A stretch of DNA of 64,000 nt from Mya arenaria (taxonomy: Eukaryota > Mollusca > Bivalvia > Myida > Myidae), in assembly GCF_026914265.1 (NCBI RefSeq), contig NC_069123.1, positions 33,312,678 through 33,376,677 on the forward strand. Direction: 5' to 3'. The translations under genes were made by a program, and so were the position numbers. A model generated the notes under the pieces. The model ran no database searches. It worked only from the letters and a program-made list of their open reading frames with translations, and was not told where the DNA came from. Shown here piece by piece: positions 1 through 12,200 of this stretch. Positions within the stretch are counted from its first letter, which is position 1. Each line of letters starts with the position of its first letter.

Positions 1-1904
1 TGAAATGAAGTGGAAAACTGCTGCAATACAATGTAGACAAAGACCCCGACAGGGAATTTTAGCTGAAACAGCTTGTTAGACAACATGATAGTGCATACTA
101 GCCCTTATTGATAATTTTAGGCTTGTTTTGAGGAATTACTGTATTTGCCAATTTTCCAACCATCTCGTGTCTAGTCCCTTTAACACTAAAAGAGTGATAA
201 ATACATTAACCAAATTTCTCTGTTAGAAGTAGATGGTATATAATCCGTCATCTTAGTGCAAGAACTCAATATCTGCTTCTATTTACATATGCAGTTATTG
301 TGTTATTGCATTAGAATGATGATAATCTTGTATAATCAGAGTTCCCATTATCTTGAAATATACAATAGCATACAATAAAAACAAAAGCGCTCTGAGCCAA
401 TGTCAACAGTAATGTAACTTATGTTGTTGTTTTTCAGTTGAATACATTTGTCCACACTTACTAAAGCCAGAGTTATAAGCATTGCTAAACCTGTGGGTTT
501 TATCTCTGGCAACATGTGTGCCAAGTTCCATTTGAATATCTTGAAATTTTTAGAGTTATGGCCAAGTATTTTTGTTCTTGTTAAGTAATGAGCTCTGCCG
601 CCAACGACGACAATGACACCAAGGCTTTGACACAATACCACAACTGTTTTTTTTCTTTGAAAAACAGACTTATTAAAAATCATTTACCAATTGGTTTTAA
701 AAGCATTAAAGGGACTCGCTCATGTTTTTGGACCATAAGTTATTTTTCCTGGTTATGCATAAAAACACTTATTTTATAACTATTTAAACTCTTTGATACC
801 GGAATTCTAGTCTTACCCAGGGGAGCAAACCCAATCCAGTACAGTCAAGAAAAAATATTAAACTGAAGTTTTCACCACTCTGCCACAAGGACATATATAT
901 ACAATAGAGTATATTTTAACGCTTATCAAATACATTGGAAACATCATGTGATAATATCCATCAACCAATCACATTACAATCCTTTGCTGAAGAGCATTAT
1001 TTACGGTATCTAAAATTGTGGTCATCAAGGATATATTTAAGGGAATATCAACATTTGTTAAAGAGTTTCAGCTTTCAGTATCTTTGTTTCGATAATGATT
1101 TGCCACACTATATTTCATTATAAAATTATTATTTTTGTAAAAAGTGCATTTTTCAAACCATGAGCAGGTCGCTTTAATAAACACTACAAAATGATACAAC
1201 ACTGTACTATGGACACATGTACTACTAGACACATGTTTATACTGAATTTGAATGAGCTTTCCTGAGTAGTTATCTTACTTTATGGCAAATGTTAACATAC
1301 AGAACCATGATGCACCTTGAACAGTACTTTAGAAAAAGTTGAACATTATTACAAAGATTTACCATTATAGTCAAAATAACCATACCTAGATTTCAACAAA
1401 GATAGAATCAAAGCAAGAGATGGTTTCATGAGCTGAGAATAACTGAAAATATAAATATATTATCGAATGGGGGTCCAGGGGGCTCAGATAGGCCCCTTTT
1501 GGAATGCAGGGTAGCACCTTGGTGTTTTTGTTTAAGATTCAAAAAAAATAATCCAGGAACCGGAGGAAGTTTGCACCACTGAATACATCAGGCTTACAGG
1601 CAAATAACTCAATAGCATACTTAATAGCTTGGGTACCAGCTGTTTTGAGTGAACCCCGAGTTTGATTTAATGCATGTATATAAATTTAATAATTTCAGCT
1701 TAAAATTTGTGTCAGAATGATTTAGTACTTTACTGGTACATACAAATAGAAGGCAAAAAATTAAAAATCTTGCCATGTCCTTAAACCAACATTAGCTTGC
1801 GATCGTTTCGAAACATTGCCAATTCACTGCCGCTATAAATCATATCGAGTCAGTATTACCGGTAATACAAATTTGTGCCTAACTCACATTGTTTTTGTTA
1901 TACA
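1..1904. other. Gene-free stretch with one dispersed repeat
   Basis: No open reading frame here looks like a gene. Positions about 455-660 carry a copy of a dispersed repeat (phrases such as 'agagttataagc', 'ctggcaacatgtgtg', 'accaaggctttgacacaa') that recurs near 42955-43140, 43750-44040, 50590-50660, 51520-51600 and 52180-52330. It has no recognisable coding capacity. I see nothing else in this stretch. Confidence 0.6.
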
Positions 1905-2160
1905 CTGACTCTGACAGAACAGAACACTGAATCTGACAGAACACTGACTCCCGACAGAATTCATAGAAAATTGACTCTGACAGAACAGAACACAGCTAGA
2001 CTCTGACAGAACAAAACCTTGACTCTGATTCCCACAGAACAGAACAGTAAAATAAAATAACACAGACAGAACAGAACACTGACTCCTACAGAGCAGAACA
2101 CTGACTCCAACAGAACAGAACACTGACTTCCACAGAACTGAACACTAACAGAACAAGTTA
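1905..2160. repeat. Degenerate minisatellite (gacagaacactgactct)
   Basis: An irregular tandem array of units like 'acagaacactgactctg', spaced roughly 20-30 bp. The unit drifts and some copies are shortened. Short ORFs on the minus strand (FCSVGVSVLF-type) are translations of the repeat and not a gene. Confidence 0.8.
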
Positions 2161-2807
2161 CACCATGGTTCATAATGAATATTCATCAATTTCAGAAAAT
2201 GACACCAATAAAAGCCTTAAGAGTCCACAAACCTTATTACATGTGTGTATACAAACATTTACATGTATGTATAATGTATTCTAAAACAAGTGCTGAAACT
2301 CACACATGAAAGCGCACAACAAGGTGATATATAACAGCTCAATAAAGAACCTTGGCACTATATCAAATTATTTAAAAAAAATGATGATTTTAGTACTATT
2401 TTACAAATAAGTAACATTTGCAAATTCAAATAAGCCACGTCTGAATTACCATGCCGTCAAACAATTCTGTTTCATTGAGTACTTATGTAGTGTGAAAAAA
2501 ATAGTGTACCGTGGTTGCCTGGTAAGTGACTATGGCAGTTGATATTCTCATTCAAAGGATTGACTCACAGTGTCACAGAACAACAGGATCTTATGTTAAC
2601 TAAAATCAATGAGAAGTAGTCACAGATAATAACTACAAAGACAACGGTGGTTAAATTATCACATGTGTACAAGCCATGCAATGGTAGATTGCTTTCCGGA
2701 CTTGCTCAAATTTTGGATTTTAAATATAAAAGCATGTTAATTAATTGGTGCCAAGCAAAATTGTAAAAACTCATCAAAACTTCAATTACACTGGTATTGA
2801 CAAAATA

Positions 2808-3155
2808 TTCAGACATGGAGACAAATATTCAGACTTGGAGACAAAACATTCAGACTTGGAGACAAAATATTCAGACTTGGAGACAAAACATTCAGACTTG
2901 GAGACAAAACATTCAGACTTGGAGATGAAACATTCAGACTTGAAGACAAAACATTCAGACTTGGAGACAAAACATTCAGACTTGAAGACAAAACATTCAG
3001 ACTTGGAGACAAAATATTCAGACTTGAAGACAAAACATTCAGACTTGAAGACAAAATATTCAGACTTGGAGACAAAATATTCAGACTTGAAGACAAAACA
3101 TTCAGACTAAGAGACAAAATATTGAGACAAAATATTCAGACTTGGAGACAAAACA
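2808..3155. repeat. 21-bp minisatellite, heptad-coding on paper
   Basis: About 16 tandem copies of 'acaaaacattcagacttgga' plus one base, period 21 bp. Because 21 is a multiple of three, the plus strand reads as a repeating heptad (TKHSDLE) and the minus strand also stays open. There is no convincing start context, splice structure or flanking coding sequence, so I call it a minisatellite and not a gene. Confidence 0.85.
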
Positions 3156-3323
3156 AGCCTACATGTATACAAAAATCAAGATTATTCAAGCACCATGCAT
3201 ACAGAAGTCAGAAATAAAACATGCAGAAGCTCAAACTCCTGCTAAATTATATTCTGTTATAGTCACATGTCAAACAATAAAACAAATATACAACGAGACA
3301 ACCTTGAATATCAAACAATGTGA

Positions 3324-3664
3324 ATTAAAGCTGCACTCTTACAGATTTACCATTTTGACAACTTTTTTATTTTTAGTCTTGGAATGAGCCAATTTTTGCA
3401 CAAATATCTGCAAACCAGTAATATAAGACTGCTGACAAATGATCAGATCGCAGTTTTTCATATTCCTATTTGAAAATTAATGTTTTATGGCTTAAACCAT
3501 TACTAACGGTTTAAAAAAAATGCATAAAATATCAATTTTTGAACTTGAATATAAAAATCTGCAATCTAATTTTTTGTCAGCAGTCTTTCACAAAAATTGG
3601 CCCTTTCCAAGACAAAATAATAAAAAAAATGTCAAAAGGTTCAATCTGTGAAAGTGCAGCTTTA
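3324..3664. mobile_element. TTAA-flanked MITE, copy 1
   Basis: A 340-bp element bounded by TTAA. It begins AGCTGCACTCTTACAGATT and ends with the inverted form AATCTGTGAAAGTGCAGCT. Three other copies lie at 12871-13219, 41416-41775 and 46630-48332. TTAA duplication plus short terminal inverted repeats fits a piggyBac- or Kolobok-mobilised non-autonomous element. The superfamily is inferred from the target site only. Confidence 0.85.
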
Positions 3665-6289
3665 ATACCATTTACATATAATAAAGAAATATTTTTTGAA
3701 TTCGAATACTTTCATTTATTTCAATTAATTCAATACATATATGTATGTCAAATGTTTTTCATTGAAGTACATTCTAGTTACTTAAAGAGTCAGCACTGGT
3801 AGACAGTAGAACATAAAAATATTGGATATTTGCTCCTATTAAAAAAGTAACTGAAATTTGATTACGTCGTTCAAGTCCACTTATCAAATTTAGATGTAAA
3901 ATATGAATGATATCTATCTATCTTAATAAAACAAGTAAAGGATAGTTATCATTCATTTTAGGAAACTGTAATGCCATTTCAGGATATAAATACAATGATA
4001 GCAATCAACTATACTGACAAAATATGAAATGATTTGCAACCAAGACTTTGATTTACAGATGATCAGTTATTATGTGTGACATCACTTCTTACTTGTACTT
4101 TATTTTACGTTTTTTTAAACTTAAGTTCAGCATATTGAATAAACTCACTGAGTTTGCAAAATCACATATTTTTCAAACAGCAGAGACTTAACTTAACTTA
4201 ACTTAACTGTGACTTAAGACTGATTGTAGACATGGCCCCTGGTATTGATATTTCAAACTTTCAACCTTTCACCATTGGAAGTTTTATCCAAAATGTTGCA
4301 AGTTTCTGTTCTTTAGGAAGCTATAACCAATTTCTATGGAGTAATATACTTACAACCCATAAGGTGTTAAAAGTTTTTGTTTGTTTGCACTAATTCGACC
4401 AGCTCTATTTTTTGCTTCCAACCCTTCATTTTTTCACGCCCTAGTGTGGACTTTTCCCCCGTAATTTCCTAAAAATTGTGCATTTATTGAGTGAACATGT
4501 TAAAATTTGATAATCTTTAATTAAAATTTTCTACAATAGTGATTTATACCATGGGATGGTATTCAATATTGGCCTTAATTGGATCTAAGAACGATGTAGC
4601 TAATCTGATTACTCAATAAATTACAGACCTATACAGTGAATGAAGTCAATGATGCATAACCATAAGATGGACTTAAGTCGCTTATTGAAAACCACCCCTG
4701 ATATAGGTCGGTTTGGTACAGAATCACAATTCCAATAATAGAAAAAAAAGTTACGCCTACCACCTACCCTATTTTTTTTTAGAAGTTAATGGAAACAATG
4801 AATTTTTTTTTTGGCCTTAGCAAAATCCCTTAGTATAGGTGTTACTTTAAGTGATAAACAATGTGCATAAAATGCATCTCACAGACAATTTAAGTATAGT
4901 TTTTTGTTGTGTTTAATCAATGAAATATTTTTTGAGCTAACACAAACATTAACAAAGTATCTTAAATATCATTTAGGAATACAAAAAAAAACTACAAAAA
5001 AAACGAAGAAGGATAATATTGAACACAATATCTAGTTACTGGCAGTACTGGTGATTTTCACAAAATATACACCAGGAGAATTATCTTCCAAACATTTACT
5101 GATTCATCTTGGACTAACTATGTGAAGGAAGGAAAAATTCAAGTTAATGATGGGTCAATATTCATTAATCATAACTCACCATGATAACAGATTCCAATTA
5201 TACATACAGGGGTTAATGGTTAGTTTCAGTCTAAGATTGCAATATTATTTCACCAAGTGACCTGCAGAAGTAACATTTCACAAGGATTTTTCCCACCAGT
5301 GAAATATTTACTTTTAGTGTTCATCAGGTGAAATATTTTGCAATCTTACACAGTGAAAGACATTTTTTTCTTTCCTTATTTCATGCTTATAATTCAGAAA
5401 AAATACTCAATATTTAATTTGAAATTGGCGAAAACTTTAAGCCAAATGATATATCAAATCAGAAATGACATCCTTGATTTCATTCCCAGCACTTACATTT
5501 AGCGTTTTTACAGTGAAAAGGGCTTATTTAATGAAAGAAGCAGTGAAATTATATTTCGTCATTCTCACTTTTTCATACAGTGAGAGTTCATCAGCAAGCA
5601 TATAATCTACCATTTGTATTGGTAAACCAGCGGAAAGCATGAAATAAATGTAAATAATCATCTTTTTAAACCCAGACGCTTTAGAAACTGGGAAAATGGT
5701 GATGCACTGTGAGTTATCTTTCTTCCTTTCGCTGTGGACTTTCAAAACACTATTATAAGGGTACAGCTCTATTCATTTTGGGATTTGTTTCTATTTGCAT
5801 TCAAAACAACAGAATACAATATACAAACAATATTAAACATAGGTAAGGCCTTAAATCTTCATCATCAACAGAAATTCAAATACGGCCGATTTTAAACCCC
5901 ATGAAATAAACTGTGTTTAAATAAAACTCAAAAAGTCATGACCATTTTTTTTATATCCACTAAATTAAATTCATAACTTCATAATTATGACCGTTCGACA
6001 TTTCAAAAGTCATACGAGAAAGTATTAGTGTAAAATAAGTCCCCCCCATTGTTAATTTCCTCACTAAAATTCTGAACAACAAAAAAGATTTCAAGATTTC
6101 ACTGAAGATCCATGTTGTAGGGTTGTTCCCGGGCTATATTGGCACATATGTTTTCACCAGTATTCATTTCTCAACACTCTCATTCCCAGATTAAAGACTG
6201 AATGTTCAGGTCCGGCTCAGCCTTTAACCAACTGTTCCATGGCCTCAAACACAGACACTGTGAAGAAACTAGACAAGCAGCATGTACCC
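3665..6289. other. Gene-free stretch downstream of the KCTD gene
   Basis: Contains a short ttaac microsatellite (about 4186-4207) and, near 4740-4830, a fragment of the GGCCTA-ended MITE family (cctaccacctaccctattt). The bases just below 6290 must include the KCTD 3' UTR, but I could not fix a polyadenylation site. Nothing else recognisable. Confidence 0.5.
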
Positions 6290-9200
6290 TCACATTCGGG
6301 ACCCTTTCTGTTGTAACACCTGAAAAAAAACACACACATTTATATTTGTTATATTAAAACTAGAATTCTGCAAATCAGACATGTCGTCTGTTGGGAGCAC
6401 CCATATTTTTTTGTAAGTCGTGCTGAAAGTTATTGATCTGAGAAACAAGATGCGCCCAAAATAGTTTTAGTAAAGGTCCCTATGACCTTGAACATTGACC
6501 TTTTATTAATAGGAAACATCTACTAACCATGGCCAATGTAAGTGCCAAGTTTGAAGACTCAACCTCAAGTTGTTCAAAAGTTATTGATTGGAAATGAAGG
6601 TGTGACACCGGCAATAATGATGCAGACTCCATCTAACAAATAATCCCTAATATTTTGTCTGCCATGCTTTGCTCACGACACAAAAAGTGACCTAAATAGC
6701 CAACCATTTTGCTATCAATTGCTTTATAAATTATTCATAAGATTTCTTTCTCTTTATATGTCAATCAATTCAAAAGAGCACTATCACTGAAGTACATGTA
6801 CCAGTATGTGATCACTGTTGAGTCCGTTTTCCCTGGTAGACTAGAGTTCCACAGGCTTGTACACATGTACATACCAAGATTGAGAACTCGACCAAAGGGG
6901 TGGCCCATGATCTCTTGTGTGACAAACAGATACATATACCAGTGAAGACATTATGCTAGACTATTGAAACATTAAAACTAAATTCATGTAAAAAATAAAC
7001 ATATTTTTTTCTCTTTTGATAATCAATCATAAATCCTAATGACATTTTACCACAAAAAGTGTGTCCTATACACAGCATAATACGGTATATTTGGTCATAT
7101 CAGTGGTGAAAAAAGTACGTAGTATAAAATAATGAAAATGAAACTCTTACACAATCATAATAAATCTGTTGCTTATCATTATATCAATACTACCGGTACA
7201 TACATCTGCCCTGTCGGTAGGTTTGGTCTCTGGTCCATTACGGCTGGTGGGGCACTCCTTCGATACAACGCATAGGAACTCAACATGATCCTCCGAACCA
7301 TAGTTATACTGAGACCCGATGTTCACTAGCTGTAATGGAAACCAACATGTTTTCACTAAGTCAAATAGAAACCAACATGTTTTCACTAGCTGTAATGGAA
7401 ACCAACATGTTTTCACTAGCTGTAATGGAAATCATCAACATTTTTCACCAGTCAATATTTAAACCAGCTGTAATGGAAATCAACATTTTTCACCAGCTGT
7501 AAAATGGAAATCAACATTTTTCACCAGCTGTAATGGAAATCAACATTTTCACCACTTATGAAATGGAAATCAACATTTTTCACCAGCTGTAATGGAAATC
7601 AACATTTTTCACCAGCTGTAATGGAAATCAACATTTTTCACCAGCTGTAATGGAAATCAACATTTTTCACCAGCTGTAATGGAAATCAACATTTTCACCA
7701 CTTATGAAATGGAAATCAACATTTTCACCAGCTGTAATGGAAATCAACATTTTTCACCATCTGTATTGTAATGGAAATCATCATTTTCACCAGCTGTTAT
7801 GTGGAAATCAACATTTTTCACCACTTGTAATGGAGATCAACATTTTTCATCAACTGTAATGAAAATCAACAGTAAGGTTTTAACCAGGGTTTTAAATAAG
7901 ACATGGTGATGCAGAGGCTGAGAGTGGAATAGGTGTAATCCTCTCACCCAGGAGGTTGAGGGTTCAATCCTGACAACGTGTACCTTTATATCATGGCCTC
8001 TCAAACTGAACATCAGTATTAACTGAACTGTTGTCTACCCTGGAAACGGACTCAGGCATGATTTTTTAAGTTGTCAGCTTTCATAACATGCAAGCTAAAA
8101 GGAACTTGTTTAAACTATTAACTTTCTAACAAGATACTAAGAAATGTACTTCTGGTGTATCTAAAACCTGTTAATATTCTCTTGAGGTCATCAAATATGA
8201 CCTTTCTGCTGATTAACAAGCCAAATTTCGTACACTTAAGATTTAAAACAAGCACTATATAAAATCCAGAATTTGAAAAAGTCCGGAAAGCATTGTTTAT
8301 TTTTGTTGTTTTGCCCTACAAGTGCCAAATTCAACCACTGCCATTGGGGATGGGGCAGACATCTATCACAACCAGGCCAACACAGCTAAATGACTGAGCA
8401 ATCCTTGTTTAAGACATTCAATTAAATACCAGCCTTCTGAAATACCTATGATTTTTATAATGATGATTGGCAGTTTTATTGCTGGAAACAAGAAATTGCA
8501 GACATAATAGCAGACATAAAATGTTCTGAATGATAACATCTAATAAATTTGATAAACCATACATGTTTGGGGGAAATTTGATATTCTTCAAATAATAAAT
8601 TTGCAGACTGATAATAGGACAGCACTTAATTGTCTCCATAAACAAGGCAATAAAAGATAAGCCATGCAATATATGACTGAGAATTCTGGGTAATCAATTT
8701 GCACATGAGGACGACATTACACTCTATTCTCTCCTATCATACAGGAAAGAAATATCATCAAATATTTATTTCTAATCTATAAACCATAAACAAGAATACA
8801 TTCATGGGTGTTGAAAAAAACATGTGGAAAGGCTACAACGCAGGGGCTGTCCCAGGATTTGATGCTAGAGGGGCATATTCTTTTGACTTGCGATCCACCC
8901 TCAGAGCCGTAATAAATAAGGTGTTGGCAGGGGGGTATGCCCCATGGAAAATTTGAACAATTTCTAGTTCATAGTGGTGCATAATGGGCATATTTTTTTT
9001 CCTCCTATATTGAAATAAAATGTAAACTTAGACAATTTTTGGAGGGGAAGGAAGTAGCGTGCGCGTGTGCTCCACCCCTTGATCTGCTAGTGCAAAAGTT
9101 AATCTTTATTTGGTACAATTAATTTTTAGCTTTACTGTAAAATAGCTTTAAATATTTCATCACTAACTTAATTCTGTCTTTTCACACTAAAATCAACTTC

Positions 9201-12200
9201 GCAGCCAAAATTGCTATTAGAGCAAGTTTAATGTTCATTTAGCATGCCCAAATGAGCAATTGCTAGCAAAAAACAAGTTTGGAAGAAAGTTAATTAACAT
9301 TTTCCAATTTTGTATACATCCAAATTAAACATTTTAAACATTTTTATAGCAATTACGAGTAATAATCCTGCCAACCTCATTGGATAATTGGATAACTTGT
9401 TCAAACGAAACAAAAATCCAAATTGCATATAACAGAGCAAAGTTAACCACAACCAAAAAATGCATATATATATAGGTAACAGACCTTGTTTAAATGAAAA
9501 AAATTATACCAATGATGACTCTTAAATAACTAGACAACTAGCATCAATTTGTATTTTTAAAATCTTAAATACATAAAATTAAAACTATGGAGCATTGATT
9601 TAAGCATATATTGTATGTTTACCTTTATCATGCAGAGTTCATAAATCACTGGACGTTAACAATATAGGTTCAGCAATAATATTCAGTGTTGTTTTTTTTA
9701 CCAAAAAAGGGGCCAAATCCCAAAAATAAACTTCTTTCACAAGAATTGGACCAAATTTTAATTGGTACAGTTATGTTTAAATTGTTTCCATAATTTTTAT
9801 TTCAAAACTAGGATCTTAAAGGGGGCTTTCCTTTGTTTAAAATATAGTTTGGTAATTAAAAGACACAATTTTAAGCATTTTGGCACCATAATTTCACTAT
9901 TTTAAGGGCTCTGGTCGCTTTCACAAAAATGCATGCAAAAACACTGGTATTGATCCTTAAGATTTCATGATAGAATGTTACTAAGCTGAAGCATCCAAAC
10001 GAAGACCACAGCCACATTGGCCAGAGCTCGCGGCAAGAGATATTAATGAAAAATGTCTTAAGTAAGTAAACCAACTGTCAGAATCCTCAGCCCTGGAGAA
10101 AAACTCTTTAACTCTGGATTGATTTGGTACGATTAATTATTCAGGCACTAGCATGTTGATTAGTAATGTAGCTAATGTTTTTCCTACACCCTTGGATCAT
10201 AAATCAATCCACAAGCAATGGCCATTAGACAAGAAAGATATAGCCGATGTGACAAAGTAATACCACTGCTGCAGCTTTCATATACTGTGGTTCTTATAAT
10301 TACATCAGCCATAATTGTCAACCATGAAAAATAGGCGAGGGGTCTCTTTGAGGACGAGGGATTGATGCCCAAAGCAGTGTGAAGGAGCTTAGACCACTTT
10401 AAAACTTGTATTAATTTAAACATATACATTTTACAATGATTTTGAAACAAGTTATAACATTATATTAATCACTCTTTTAAGCGATAGTGAGGTCTTGTGG
10501 GGGAAACCAGAAAATCCGGGGAAAACCCAAGTATCTGGCTTGGTGACCACAAACCAAACTCACATAAACCCAAGACGGGAAACGAAGCATAAAATAATTT
10601 TTACAATTGTTCAAAAGTCTGACATTAAAAGCTATGAATCCTGTATCAGGATTAACTCTAAACTTAAAAACCCTAAATATATAACAACAAGTTATACTCA
10701 ACCAAGACAAGACGATATAATTCTAGTACCATGTTCTAATTTGAATTCTTTGTATTCGTCTATAAATTTTACTCACATACTGAATTGCTAACATGAAAAA
10801 GTTATTTTTCTTTGTAAAAATACTATGACCAGGGCAAAGATGGTAAAAAATGGTATATCTGGTACAAAAAATCTCCTCGACAATCACTGAGGCACACATC
10901 TTTAGTCAAAATTATATATATTTTGTAACATTTACGAATTCAGTTTCCTCAGTCTCAGATTCGCAAACTCACGTTAGTGCATATGTACCCTAGAGTGTCA
11001 AGTTGGCATATGTTACTTGCAAAGTTCTTTCTCAGTTTAAAAATACCTTAACTCGAATCCAATTAAAATGTAATATTTATGTATATATTCACCTAACTGC
11101 CATCTCCTCAAAATTGACCTTTACATGAGAATCCTATTTCATTTGAACAAATTGCCACTGTTAGGTCAAAAACAAATTATGGTTTGGTTAGGGTAACACC
11201 CTTTTCAAAAACAGGTAGGCCTTCTTTTTTGGAGAAATAAGATATTTTGTTCAAAGTTAACAAAAACCCAAAATGCATATATAAATAACAGACCAAAGCT
11301 AACAGCAACCCAAAATGCATGTATAGATAACATTTTTTTTATATAAATCTTTATTTATGAATGTTATTGTCGTCAATTGGAAATGGCGCTAAAGTAATTT
11401 TCTGTATAAAGCTTTAAAGGGTTGAAACTACATATTGAAATACACACACTTAATCTAAATAAAAAAAATATTTTAACCAACGGTCTATTTAAACAATATG
11501 GTCAGGTAACCGGAACCGTAAGTATTTTTTGAGGCCATATTAATGTTATCAATTCCAGCCACATTATCTCTATAAATGATTGCAGATTACATTATATTAT
11601 AAATCTTAGGCAGACTTCTTGTGGTGTGTAAAAATAAATGGAATACGGTAATTTTTCTCTCAAGGTGAAAACAGAATCTTAATGAGATACAGTATTTTTT
11701 TTTCTTGTATTTATCGGTGTTTTTTCTTCCATCTTTCCCAACAAATATTTCTTTAATTGAAAGAGTTAAGCTCTCACCTCACTAGGTATAATCAGGCTTA
11801 GATAAATAAATGAAACTAATGGTAATCATAATTCAATATTCTGTAAGAACCTTGTCAAGGCTAAAACCTTTGCTTTCTTGAAACATAAGTTTATGGTCAT
11901 AATAAACAACGGACTGATGTTTTATGTACAAAAATAGATACATACGACCTAAAGTGACACTCTTATTCAAAATCGATACAAACACATGTAAAACAAACAT
12001 AAATTTGGAGTGGTAAACCTTTTTTTACTTTTATTTCCTGAATAATGCTTTCATGGAAAACAGTAACAGTGTATTTAATAGCTGAAAACGCAAAAATATT
12101 ATATGATTGGTGAGTGCTAAAATATTTACTGTGATCTACTACGGTCTCATGAGGTTGAAATACTGTGTTTTCTGCCCCTTTCATTCAAATTAAACTCGGT

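Noticed and set aside
2745-3110. 121-aa ORF of TKHSDLE repeats as a coiled-coil protein
   Set aside because: It is an exact product of a 21-bp tandem repeat, is open on both strands, and has no start context or neighbouring coding sequence.
7326-7865. CRISPR-like direct repeats
   Set aside because: The units are head-to-tail with no unique spacers, and the DNA is eukaryotic. It is a minisatellite.
10495-10791. 98-aa plus-strand ORF
   Set aside because: Its first part is the reverse reading of a SINE core that also occurs near 30222-30300.
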